This document shows, in pieces, positions 61,301 to 64,000 of a DNA stretch of 64,000 nucleotides (position 1 is its first letter; each line of letters begins with the position of its first letter). Both the position numbers and the translations under genes were made by a program. The DNA is taken from contig NZ_JHEP02000001.1 in the NCBI RefSeq assembly GCF_000657795.2, positions 186,001-250,000 of the forward strand. Reading direction: 5' to 3'. Under the pieces are notes generated by a model. The model saw nothing but the letters and a program-made list of their open reading frames with translations, searched no databases and had not been told where the DNA came from. The stretch is from Bordetella pseudohinzii (GTDB taxonomy: Bacteria > Pseudomonadota > Gammaproteobacteria > Burkholderiales > Burkholderiaceae_B).

Positions 61301-64000
61301 CATGGGCCTTGGGCAGCGTCAGGCTGCCATCGGCGTTGAGCCTGGCGCCGGCCGGATTGTCCACGCTGAAGCGCTGCGGCGCGCCGCCCACTGTCGCGCC
61401 GCTGAAATCCACCAGATTGCCCTGGCCGTCGCGCAGCTGGAAGGACACCTGTCCATTGGCGCCCCTGACCAGGCCGCTGACGTAATACGTCACCCCGACC
61501 TTGAGCACGTCCTGCCCTTGACGCAGGATGCGGTTGGCCAGCACGTCCTCGATCCGCCCATTGGCCAGCGAGCCGCTGTAGACAATGGCCGAGCCTTCCT
61601 GCAGGCCGTCAAAAGCCGCATGAATGACCAGGCGGTTGCCGGCGCCATCGACGCTCACCGTGGCGTCGGCCCCGTGGTAGGGCTGCAGATTGACGCTGAT
61701 GGCCTCCTGCATGCGTACATGCGCGAAGCGCACGCCCGTGAGGGTGCTGCCGGCCGCGAAGGCCAGCGCCTTGCCGCGCAAGGCGTCTTCCTGCGTGGCG
61801 GCCAGCTGGATGATGGCCTGCCCGTCCGGCGCCTCGCGCCGGATGATGTAATAGATGCGGTCGGCGCTCAGGCTGCCGCCATCGGCCAGGCGGATATTGC
61901 CCGCGCCCGCGCTCAGATAAATGCCGTCTCCGGTCTGCCAGCCGGAGAATTCGCCGCCGCCCGCGCCTTGCGAGACCGGCAGGCCGGCGTTGCCGCTCGT
62001 ATCCTTGCCATTGATGATCTCGGCCGCCGCGCCCTCGAAGACCAGCGTGCTGCCGCCCTGGTTCACATGGATATCGCTGTCGCCCACGGCCAGCACATCG
62101 CCGCTGGTGAGCTGCGCATTGCCGCCGGCGGCCATGGGATCGACCAGGCCGGCGAAGACATTGACATCGCCGGCGACGGCCCGCACGTCGCTGGCGACGA
62201 TGGCCGCCGTGACCTTGGGATGAGTCGTCGGATCGCCATTGCCGTTGACGGTGGCGATCTGCACCCCGGCGCCCGAATCGGCCAGCTCTTCGTCGTCGAA
62301 GCTCAGGAGATCGCGATCGAAGGCGGTGTCGCCGCCCATGATATTGACCGCCACGGCCAGGCCCACGGCCGCGCCTCCAGTGGCGATGGCGCCGGCCACC
62401 GTGATGGCGTAGAGCGCCGCGGCATCCGAGGCATTGACGCGCACGGCGTCGCCGCTGAAATTGGCCGCCTGGCCGGCCTTGACCGTGCTGCCGGAAATGC
62501 GCGCCTCGGTCGAGCCGCGCATCATATTGACGTTGACCGCGCCGGCCAGGGCGAAGGTCTTGGACAGCGCGCCGGCCGCGCCCACCGAGACCATGAGCGG
62601 CGACGCGTGCGCGGAAACGTCCAGCTTGCCCTGCACGTCGATGGCGCTGTTCTCGATCAGCGCGCTGGTGCGCGAGCTGAATTCATTGACGCTGACCGAT
62701 GCGCCCACGGCCACCGAGCCGCCCAGCGTCATCGCCACCCCGCCGGTCACCGCCGCCAGGGTATTGTTTTCGGTGGCCGTCACCGTCAGGACATTGGCCG
62801 TGATGCGGCTGCTGTTGGCCACCGCCGTGCCGCCGCTGTAGCGCGGCAAGACATAGGCCGCCACGGCCGAATGCACGCGGTTGACCTGCACCGACCCGGC
62901 GCCGGCGAACTGCGCGTCGCCCAGGCCCACGCCCACGCCGACCGCGCCGCCGCCCAGCGAGGACCGGTCCTCCGCGCTCACGCTGACCGCGCCGCCGCCC
63001 GCCGTATCCACGGTCGAACCCTGAATGCCGGCCAGCACCGCGTTGCCGATCTCGTTATAGCTGATGGCGATGCCCACGCCCGCCTTCTTGCCCACGCCGG
63101 CCGCGCCCGTGATGGCGATCAGCGTGGTCTTGTCCAGCCCCGAGACGCTGACGTCATGGCCGCTGCTGTCCGCACCGTCATAACGGACCTGGCTGTTGAG
63201 GATATAGCTATCGATGCGGTTGCCCACCACATTGACGGTGATGGAACCGCCCACGCCGGCGCCATCGCGCGCCATGCCCAGGGCGCCGGCAAAGCCGACC
63301 ACCGTCTGGGTAGACTCGGCCGAGACATCGATCCTGCCGGTATACAGCAGATCGGTGGCCTGGCGGATGCCGGCCTCGACCTGGGTGCTGCTCACATTGA
63401 CCGCGACGGCCGCGCCCACCCCGGCCTTGCCATCCGAGATCGCGCCCGAACCGGCGATCGTGACCAGCACGCTGGCATCGCGCGCCGTGACCGAGACATC
63501 TCGCGCCTTGATCTGGCCGGTGGCATTGCCCAGGCGGGCGATGTTGTCATAGAGCGCCACGCCGACGGCGGCCGAACCCGCCGCCGCCACGCCCTTCTGG
63601 CCCTTGGCGCCAGCCAGGCCGGCGGCCATGGTGGCCGTCACGCCGTTGCGCCGCGCCGACAGCGCCAGATCGCCCGCCACGATCAGGCTGCCCACGGCCG
63701 CCACCTCGGCGCGCGCCTCGCCGGACAGCAAGTTCATGCTGTAGGCGCCGGCGATGCCGATATTGGATTTGGCCGTATCGGATTGGGCGAAAGCCGCGGC
63801 GCCCGACAGGGCCAGGGCGTGGGTGTTATTCAGCGCGTCGATCTTGACGTTGCCGCCGATGGTAATCGTCAGGCCCTCCGCATTGATGTAGGCCTGGGCG
63901 GTGTCGTTGACGACATTGATGGCCGAGGCGCCGGAAATCGCCAGCCCGGCCTTGGACTCGGGCTGCTTGGCCGAGCCGCCGCCCGCCCCGCTGTCCTGCG
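40338..64000 (-). CDS. Giant repeat-rich exported/surface protein (LEPR-XLL/RTX-adhesin-like), 5' end beyond window
   Basis: The frame is open from the right edge to the stop at 40338, giving about 7,886 visible residues (over 700 kDa); the start and any signal lie beyond 64000. I saw no cysteine in the whole visible sequence. N-terminal to C-terminal: Ala/Gly/Val/Ser-rich repeats of roughly 60 residues (to about 55300), interrupted by YYV-type modules (62290-60590); a long heterogeneous beta-strand region (55300-45000) like filamentous haemagglutinins; Gly/Asp repeats of RTX type (44870-44200 and 41940-41000); a Pro-rich linker, a 24-residue hydrophobic helix and a 36-residue charged tail. 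It is the first visible gene of the operon with GAF-HlyD, M50-HlyD, SecA-like and adaptor genes. Adhesin or biofilm-matrix function is inferred. Confidence 0.85.
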   Translation of the reverse strand, partial: QDSGAGGGSAKQPESKAGLAISGASAINVVNDTAQAYINAEGLTITIGGNVKIDALNNTHALALSGAAAFAQSDTAKSNIGIAGAYSMNLLSGEARAEVAAVGSLIVAGDLALSARRNGVTATMAAGLAGAKGQKGVAAAGSAAVGVALYDNIARLGNATGQIKARDVSVTARDASVLVTIAGSGAISDGKAGVGAAVAVNVSSTQVEAGIRQATDLLYTGRIDVSAESTQTVVGFAGALGMARDGAGVGGSITVNVVGNRIDSYILNSQVRYDGADSSGHDVSVSGLDKTTLIAITGAAGVGKKAGVGIAISYNEIGNAVLAGIQGSTVDTAGGGAVSVSAEDRSSLGGGAVGVGVGLGDAQFAGAGSVQVNRVHSAVAAYVLPRYSGGTAVANSSRITANVLTVTATENNTLAAVTGGVAMTLGGSVAVGASVSVNEFSSRTSALIENSAIDVQGKLDVSAHASPLMVSVGAAGALSKTFALAGAVNVNMMRGSTEARISGSTVKAGQAANFSGDAVRVNASDAAALYAITVAGAIATGGAAVGLAVAVNIMGGDTAFDRDLLSFDDEELADSGAGVQIATVNGNGDPTTHPKVTAAIVASDVRAVAGDVNVFAGLVDPMAAGGNAQLTSGDVLAVGDSDIHVNQGGSTLVFEGAAAEIINGKDTSGNAGLPVSQGAGGGEFSGWQTGDGIYLSAGAGNIRLADGGSLSADRIYYIIRREAPDGQAIIQLAATQEDALRGKALAFAAGSTLTGVRFAHVRMQEAISVNLQPYHGADATVSVDGAGNRLVIHAAFDGLQEGSAIVYSGSLANGRIEDVLANRILRQGQDVLKVGVTYYVSGLVRGANGQVSFQLRDGQGNLVDFSGATVGGAPQRFSVDNPAGARLNADGSLTLPKAHGLETGNKVVINLGANGVLTGLANDHVYVVEVIDSQTLRFSHVDGSAVTLAELGYVAEFNAATKRYDYYLADAAGNKQLDNQGKPTAVNPDAMIGITRVQLAQQTSQSTTSTEANGTEQTTIAQGPAQDATLAASFIHSQIAGEDSLGFANDAGLATGDVVVYHSGGRVIDGLVDGQRYYVINVSQNGGFAYQLASSLENARDGIAIRLGAGSGTGGVNLQKVIDRLDSGGGLITLDIGALTQGHGLTNSMLSITVAGAGGKALGGAGAIGVNLSRTEVQAVIDNRAAAAGSEVRAEGGRLLVSAQDKSQIVTAAGALGVSTTQGASAAIGASVSVADMRNGVRAGIQGAQVTAQAVQVSAEERASIYNVAVGLAGGAGVAVSGSLAVNTIQNTVQATISDSTVGATAGDIRILARDTASISALAGNVSVSAGGRVAAGMAFAVNQVFDTIYAGALRSALSAAGDIVVLATFARPDDMPPGLDAQIAAMAVSGAVAVGGSGANVGFGGSAVLNWIANSITAEIAETTSSQAVAADGDVRVQASDDSTINSLAGAVALGLGTQGASVAVGASLSYNYVGGAPLGVSRSHSITAQIRDTEGAVRGGHVQVGSVFSGSIHNFTVAGSVAVGTAAVSVGGSVSINRVNSRNEAGIRNARLIESLAVSGSQPGVAVQARDEGYVLAVAGGLGVAVSPGSGAGIAAGVAVTDNWIGNHTLAYIDGSSSGNAASSTTVRTQTGMAVEASNSSRIVSATIGVAAAVAVGQGFAGAGAGAGSGNTIDGSVEARLTRVDSAAGNQGAIRVNAENSGSIVAVAGALGVAVSAGNVGAGASIGVSVAISNIATVVRARIEDSHLRTSGAGVTVSASDDADITAIAVGGAVAVQAGTAGVAIAVGTSVAVNKVFNTVEAAISGGSIATGGGSLAISAMQEADILSVVLGASVAVSVGASANAAIGGGGALARNVISASVQAGISDASIDTSGAGAAGDLDVLALGLSRINAVVLGMSASVSVSHYAAASASIGVAMAENVIGYDVNSAGQVVGLGAGRPVNQIVAAVDGSAVTAGAVTVDARNVRFKADGSVDRQQSIDAVVVAGAVAVSVAYAPPIVDGASLAISGAGAGARAVNKIQTGITARISDQGRQLPFAAGSVTVKALDQAEINSTIAAVAIAVAVSLGATAALSVAASLAQNEISNAALASIDGVGFVGTPAITVKADSQASITTVSVAVSVSVGVSLGGVSLAGGGANASNLIGSSATALVNGSRISGNGGNALVIDADMTGTIKATVVVASLGFTAGGASLAIGASLAENQISDSAGARAGLTQTQVSDLGAISVTADSVQWLEAKVGAGAVAVALQGVALAGAGASAFNTSKAQTRAYVDGLSQIDPNARAAESLTVAATNTSTLRATAVGASAAGSGSGLALSVGAALARNKALGSVQAYVDNSVLSAAAGAQMARLSVRAEDSSNLMAKAVGASLALTVSGGSVAVGATDVSNVSASGVQARVSGSTISVSDTLAVAAKETATLDSTSVAASAAVALTGVAVSGAGAGSSQTVANEVDSHVAGSTLGAGTGMSVTADNAARVTALTGAVSAAVTGAGLGATMGVSLASNTFGSYAGDGVSRNHGAQAYIANSTITVGKGNLDVLASSSATLDSVNFAGALAVVGVGVSAAASGVQVSNRFAARTSAYIDGSMVTVGMGGGAGSLTVRAKDDSLITRSAAYGVAAALGLAPGASVSLVVSLVDTVAENTVSAYIGTAGGKQVGAYDNLSVLALEKTEFKGLEAVTASVAANAGVAGAGAGVRVSNNTRNTVSARITGDGKVGALGNLAVTADTHVLAEIDLTQVSVAVGVIGAAVGVGIAENIARDTTTASVAQAEVSAPVVDVNALVTIDFSRTQTAGVAATTGLAVNVNRALVDIGTTTLAEARDGASLNGVRATSATGTTPGLVNVNAEGTFYGRAYSRSITGGVIGVGVMSAETRLGGSLKTVIDNASLRGDVIGVTAQTHTDRNGEAGLLAEARSLEVGGVTVSADTAKLSTNLDTRVDIRNGARVEGVLLSISASQTQATDVSMDAGTIALVAGRWGKIDVDLGGTAYVGIGGGSRVIGNKVDIRANNTVRGNSTLSAYSVKVAGVDVSKQNVTIRPQSVIDVSGSRSATDTIDTAGATVVLAKGDYDTPGMLDMVITNDIIYTQRNKITGVAGFTITLSTNHLSTDGTLAQIKVNGAFVRNTFGDVTLAANTRGVTTTISDMLVVSVASASKTDSNNDLTVRNSIEINNASIDGDNIVVLAGSGKVSDPLSTGYLLANDNVSFTMVGVAQIPLVDSGARARQINSIVIDGASSAGSLLKAQRNVRLETNPVMLDQANVNGSVQVIGLNLNPTVDLADGVVDKTSSRVATSAATRIIAGVNNAANIFVIPAALIDALNLAGLILPTQTDYSLTFDANSPIVRAILEKLLGPGSTSLDGANGTVNIDVRYELTAFRPEDIQVNVTTGMVIKKGSDYYYYDSLDSRDLNLATENYNNSYWKKNPASLTQDDKDGALSWDFGEFAADKVGSVYYVLKTLDLGQPVLRYASQQNIISEQIRKMGQMQAAHASDPQAVARYQANIAALQQQLQSLQMVDGKGRYLDSFYTFYVDIPNLYASGGSVYVSAADTSGVHAAGIDARANTQINIVNDSPMLMNVNDAVVMDGTIIRPGADGEMKIFKAGHLYINDTSVQGAGGSDVAEVRVLQLENSWADDPFGGALDADMMALVERAPVDLNLLGAVVNPLGKVSVVNTLGSINVTGTISALSLDIQAKGNFSLQSDGWFNTGADPTFLQYSWQFVVDYFKSNAVSTGADELQQNALLKWGYRNLGSFTAYLTSNTAARDSRIFALGAVNISALTLNIDGKIQSGVTDAYIRIDASFRGDRDKSLQDTSGYAASGVSYSADGSMNRFGAITGRFDYATQTIILDPIRLAGGSITLTGQIISVGNGNLVVANGYASVHIDNQTTYALVTSDIDVSTYRKGRIEIVDTARGQRDLYELNGQNQVVHTVWNKFIKLDNPGVGQPGWVWVYDNGAGSVNANGSSATVGSLGNQLTTTYKPAQGQVMVWVMGWDSSETTTTTFVTKQFNLIGDGVDPLGWLTDNNTTKNGPYVTYSQSRPVLVSTVVAYTNESSVPDVLKEQLAASGKLDDAILPGYVDGSGTQTLQADPNGPINIPGVGRYKLVTIDGQALESSNFVVTYRKFNTSVIVRNDGPHTSGGGWLRTKTTTLTQVVEKKQQELFTFYVPASQDINLTFLGSSTQPNAIYIRSNGDVTLGGNLIVGNGQSVYIEAVSAAKSTSISMRGEVGILARDPNGQIPAGTASVNVQALALGGAIQLNIMGSSGYTRAEARNDIRLAYFSEGGTSSKATLQKVASSAGTVYIEALNGIFAHASATGDAVVSGNRVELNAGYGAIGTASQALSIYARQGFAAQAGLAGGAAGADKSIYIAQNVANADLVLVKPVNWANPQASVYSQLGSVSITLNGGSLLDGEQADTRTATEKAYPTVTAKILADLNAQIAQYEGYWSGVRALQVASISLGGAGTYLSTQMEGSGQYLAVVFGRNGDYEAVLKAAVDSGRLVRLAYNNSLNGNAREEVLGKLVMVSSDGLVYRFQFSVYDPVTGQFAAPVSMAEMGYTAGSQGVLYGPAYGLAGANDQSSANLPISFTLPTTGLTETQGSSTLQLKLTEAQLDQLAQMVGGYRDADALAALRKYTYVEINGQKLLIDQILPVMKSNGGWYSQDFDTVLITLKTPYVGNLSNSDPNGHVALNIVFGNASGQYGAGDLTGNSQPVLPPVPNPGTTVSTPAAGDTDITADVIAAITAYNAAHANNPIATGAGSLYALLTSTGAAGPGSVIQRTTTGNTISLSGSTLGWSIPSGMSVTQYVAWLNDPANGVVGSQITLTIDGVEVTRRILSLNLTAADGSTSQGVSRSDNYLSLVLDGNITLSNYYIRNGSDSVLNRQLPAELAYGLTGLGQGQASAGIGYTLRQGLGATALKQGTLKLDSRSGSGWWGSNYLTFYQYTETTAGGAQYASYVDLGDSFSWDLSTSTLSEAARGQLLNAIKSLLSSGQSISLAGLDLFMTNNGGALSGSQLGVYDNGTLKIVSVVDEFGHPLTDQSPDSAWMKGRIVFSGQVYAEKTQLQNLDAYRNTNVNDANWSQNYTPNLNGMVIHAGIRLTDTGFAQQALASSGVATVTLAGNDALVQGQRVELSFANASQTLVYYIKSINGRVVTLAETADQALQAGGEALTIEKILQAVGAAPGAMSVKLLDASASGASVTTDDVITLTHMDIVPEVDANGNVTGYRNLQNYDRVYLNDVQAKDGKTVSLQNNVAYYVLLEGGNSIRLFASREEAMLYQQFELLKQTPEGQALIQSLFTDAGIAPRMLTGFAAVNLRGMFTVSTHLFQTQGAVSTANLSASMLALHAQLQGQAYDPNYLPPILDIGGVEDLVKSVRNQGVYDYVVDKELAQTAEYHNYWRERLTSTVGASSGLTAVGAGSFRLQDMFIVDDGHGGLRALATGDEIYFRDAVGGLRADTAYYAIVGADGSIRLAATLADAMLYQTGAGQNDGLLALYPNMGQVVTVDFAAADLAGATAYTRNYALKADAAAQTPEDIDLYGSSYRAGYFFYFSTATLRNIENNLLYPVSATINEKVFDIDSEAEGVPTPDRFLNIKAGQGIVLRTSGQGSIGAQLGEYTLQLPDLSTVSAQERANIFDALPEADKAILSRANAASLAGVYQTLYRYIGPAGTVSLDRDEVDFSDASLWQAVNPMFSNDGALLTGTTLAAGSELQFLFADRFGLYENSRDVFVYNSKLGASGAQLTQLNANIANARANGLQVVDIGTGFLDPVWKAIQVPFMAQDGASAQALQSGALVGDMRDPRYLTINLTRSLAVQAVDGVVSAYSETTVGLDSPKGSIRLGDIHAAQGITITVSAQGGSIIGTDAGTLESRGQVSLVANQDIVGSTRDGNGIYQYDASRALQLNLGAGHALYVEAGGVARVAQHGGEDLNLVLANTKGTAQSGSSYQADANLRVGQVIAAGNVSLQAGESILNATAAGQRQYANVSLTDLSDQALAALGYTREVVLIAGRSVGLPGADVSQEGTPLLVSMSEGDSGALLKAQAGTGLNIYGMHSLRLGGIEVADGNGLRGDARIYALDDILNGTAAGQAALTARNAWLGTLSGAIGQAAQPLLTDLSGYLMALAQGSIAIRQVGAHDLALAQVESRQRDDVRLASQASIVNDKTAHPGLSSGRGDAVVIGGTLYFEAGGSIGGYAQADVAGVAVNDALIVAAVGVQSTLNVQAGGDVALVQLGQADDAQGQTQTLTLNVGRIEARNAWLAARSTPAGVGGDIQLAAGSVISVAGVASLLAGNNLSIAGPAGGLPGGLVSAGQRMNLRADRDDRASYGKATSITIDGRLLAPEIRIHGSETGVNHIRFGATADAGGGLDAGLLLTQGSALDILGGSGQDLVEIRARLIKQAQVTVSTQDGDDSVLLQATEVQGGVSLQSGLGDDSLALVDTHISADLEILAGDGENTVSLERVTVGGDTSITAGLGDDHITLTGSEGQGSLSINAGEGANSILLSETVQHGASVILSGAGQDLITLDRADFLGHLRVESGAGDDKIWMSRILLGAGAAVSGGEGDDYLYLSARALAGGITLSGGAGNDLIVLDQLPSLTSQSGGQTDRVDVDGGLGDNRVIVNLAELPTSILITIHNTDGQGQENLLGVNTLTLNGTTADETFLVRANFVAKLTPQGAGYANEVQRVNYDRTSTGGLRLNAVDGGNRFYIDDTGAPLTIDGGLGSDPAKQNEFQIGQLFGLDRLPPSVAAGDEVDTARTTQGYLSPGNSHGMTIYGAENSVNVFRVYSNAAPLALYGGKRDDAFMVYAFKQGAPQAGGYVLNGPLNIDGGEGMNTYTVLGTEEDDAFVLTQEGIRGAGLNTSYQNIQRVNLDAREGNDHIYVLSTRSNVITTLIGGSGSNTFDLSGDVERNTIVSGRAGSRDVLDGRQPVVIATQPGQLDAAGGNTLALSVSLDASILPRPASGQAYVSLTSAMLASALYGSLAQGAGLSLADGLATALQGMQGRGLLLSIDGGQTWHESVVLAFEANGVGALAWDATRQVLVKVEDGSGIGLPPLSLAGRDLQLSATLLTTLPGLHDVALPPIIVPVADPGYAGPANEPGKVRAPRASDRPVVGVDPVTGISYANYPDQPHDVSGIQGSLLIEGGSLDKPDYDGSLHAAVVLPGETDAGLGARRTGAAPAEPANNRIRLFDDGTVSGQTGMQDQAQQMSGLGQLYTQPQAGDFGRITGLGMTPGLGSAAGSILQASEAGLHAYDRGIVFHGVQSVNTMLGQGNDVFTVRHAPAGTVTLVQGGGGDNMLVAEGGTVGGADRPVLLFGSTSQDDRYYTAAPGQRQAGQALHFGQAGNNVLDARGATQGVILYGGAGNDTIYGGLGNDLIAGGGGSNTIHAGQGNNIVFGNAGLNISLDIPMDMGSSPDLRTLYALTLVLTPDQAAGLAVGASADRLAAGGNTITAGDGNNIVFANFGRIVTVAPVNYLRDRGDFIDPAAPGGQARYLAGAGLVAIETINLPAGGNNSITVGSGRNVLMGGMGEDSIRAAGGFNLIAGNAAQALFTAAGRILSFSSAYPSEGGNNSLYNNGEGVMIGGVGNDVLESGAGSNVMLGDNGRVVFVNDRFSLIETLDIAYGGNDILLAGTGGNYMLGGRGADFFRGDLRKDVIVGDFAGIYLDPASGRIVNLTRFGLGGNTPDLLTRSMEDLYSWPGTLGLVAHPVFEPSSSPRWRVGSLFGRGFAAGDSISMAPGRPDIVIDRHDGSISDYASGGAPKDAVSMRNDLSTQDSGQSRAPAPPDAQPPAETPEAAPPQDDPAPSASAPAAVPPPAARQDTRAAMAAGVGVLGLSGALGLAGSVVFNSKTNTWEPKARRKTGLRVSRKDTPMEEAQALSEDE
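40341..40649 (-). other. C-terminal Pro-rich linker, hydrophobic helix and charged tail of the giant protein
   Basis: The 43-residue Pro/Ala-rich linker is coded at 40521-40649, the 24-residue Gly/Ala/Val/Leu helix at 40449-40520, and a 36-residue tail starting NSKTNTWEPKARRKTG at 40341-40448. This is a plausible C-terminal membrane anchor or export signal. The M50 protease gene two loci downstream could act on it. Confidence 0.6.
41000..41940 (-). repeat. RTX-like Gly/Asp/Asn repeats, second cluster
   Basis: Units include GGAGNDTIYGGLGNDLIAGG, GDGNNIVFAN, GGVGNDVLESGAGSNVMLGD and GTGGNYMLGGRGADFF. The spacing of GGxGxD motifs is that of haemolysin-type calcium-binding repeats, with extra GDxG loops typical of very large secreted proteins. 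Confidence 0.7.
44200..44870 (-). repeat. Gly/Asp repeats, first cluster in giant protein
   Basis: Consecutive units such as GGSGQDLVEI, GDGENTVSL, GLGDDHITL, GAGDDKIWM and GGAGNDLIVL alternate with 20-residue strands. They resemble calcium-binding RTX nonapeptides but are less regular and strand-rich. Confidence 0.65.
55300..64000 (-). repeat. Tandem ~60-residue repeats in the giant protein
   Basis: Each unit reads approximately: a strand with VxVxAxDxSxI, then AxAGAVAVG, GxAVGAAVAVN, and NxVxAxIxxS before the next. They run from the right edge to about 55300 with one interruption. By length about 35-40 units fit; I did not count each. DNA copies are diverged. The pattern predicts stacked beta-strands, possibly a beta-helix. 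Confidence 0.7.
60590..62290 (-). repeat. YYV-type module cluster interrupting the beta repeats
   Basis: Four related segments include DRIYYIIRREAPDGQAIIQLA, VTYYVSGLV, DHVYVVEVIDSQTLRFSH and QRYYVINVSQNGGFAYQLA. Each follows a G-rich turn and precedes an A/G-rich strand. Similar modules recur at about 48575-48490, 48240-48150 and 47625-47540. Confidence 0.6.

Noticed and set aside
63735-63737. ATG (minus) as the true start of the giant protein.
   Set aside because: The frame continues to the right edge with the same beta-repeat sequence (for example GLAISGASAINVVN), so this methionine is internal.
41000-64000. A CRISPR array or satellite DNA, because of the regular repeats.
   Set aside because: Repeats exist at protein level with diverged DNA and in a continuous frame; there are no identical direct repeats with unique spacers.

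Overview
The window is GC-rich, densely packed bacterial DNA. Gene content points to a beta-proteobacterium of the Bordetella/Achromobacter group (Alcaligenaceae). Four orphan Bug-type periplasmic solute receptors, many LysR/TetR/AraC regulators each next to a transporter or catabolic operon, and a Variovorax-like phosphonopyruvate hydrolase all fit that group. This is inferred from gene content; no rRNA or housekeeping marker is present. I see no tRNA, rRNA, insertion sequence, prophage or CRISPR array.

Layout. 1-6.5 kb: end of a VOC protein with its terminator, a DHA2 drug exporter with a GFA zinc protein, a GlxA-type regulator, a DUF1428 protein, a Bug receptor, a GNAT enzyme and an MFS permease. 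6.6-11.2 kb: a secreted Gly/His-rich protein, a ZIP metal transporter, an HxlR regulator divergent from an MFS exporter, phosphonopyruvate hydrolase and a small DUF3008 protein. 11.2-18 kb: an XRE-cupin regulator whose start codon lies in a perfect inverted repeat, a GNAT enzyme, then a cluster that looks catabolic for a small (perhaps cyclic) nitrogen compound: isochorismatase-fold amidase, LysR, creatinase-like M24 enzyme, PuuE/cyclic-imidase-like deacetylase, SDR and Bug receptor. 18.1-20.4 kb: a thiolase-TetR-thioesterase operon headed by a perfect 44-bp palindrome. 20.5-25.7 kb: LysR/MFS/DkgB and a nimT/nimR-like pair. 25.7-33.6 kb: a CoA-dependent acid catabolic operon (two Bug receptors, crotonase, two acyl-CoA dehydrogenases, NDP-forming acyl-CoA synthetase) facing a TetR gene across a palindromic operator.

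The most striking part is 33.6-64 kb: one tightly spaced minus-strand operon of at least five genes. It begins beyond the right edge with a giant protein (about 7,886 residues visible, no cysteine seen). The giant protein has hundreds of beta-strand-like repeats, RTX-like Gly/Asp repeats near its C terminus, then a Pro-rich linker, a hydrophobic helix and a short charged tail. It is followed by a GAF-TM-HlyD fusion, a PqqD-like/M50 protease/HlyD fusion, a SecA-like ATPase that stops after the motor domain, and a small periplasmic HlyD-type adaptor. No ABC ATPase, TolC or TpsB partner lies in the window. I read this as a dedicated export or surface-display system for the giant protein, built from Sec-like and HlyD-like parts. 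That function is inference from architecture and operon structure.
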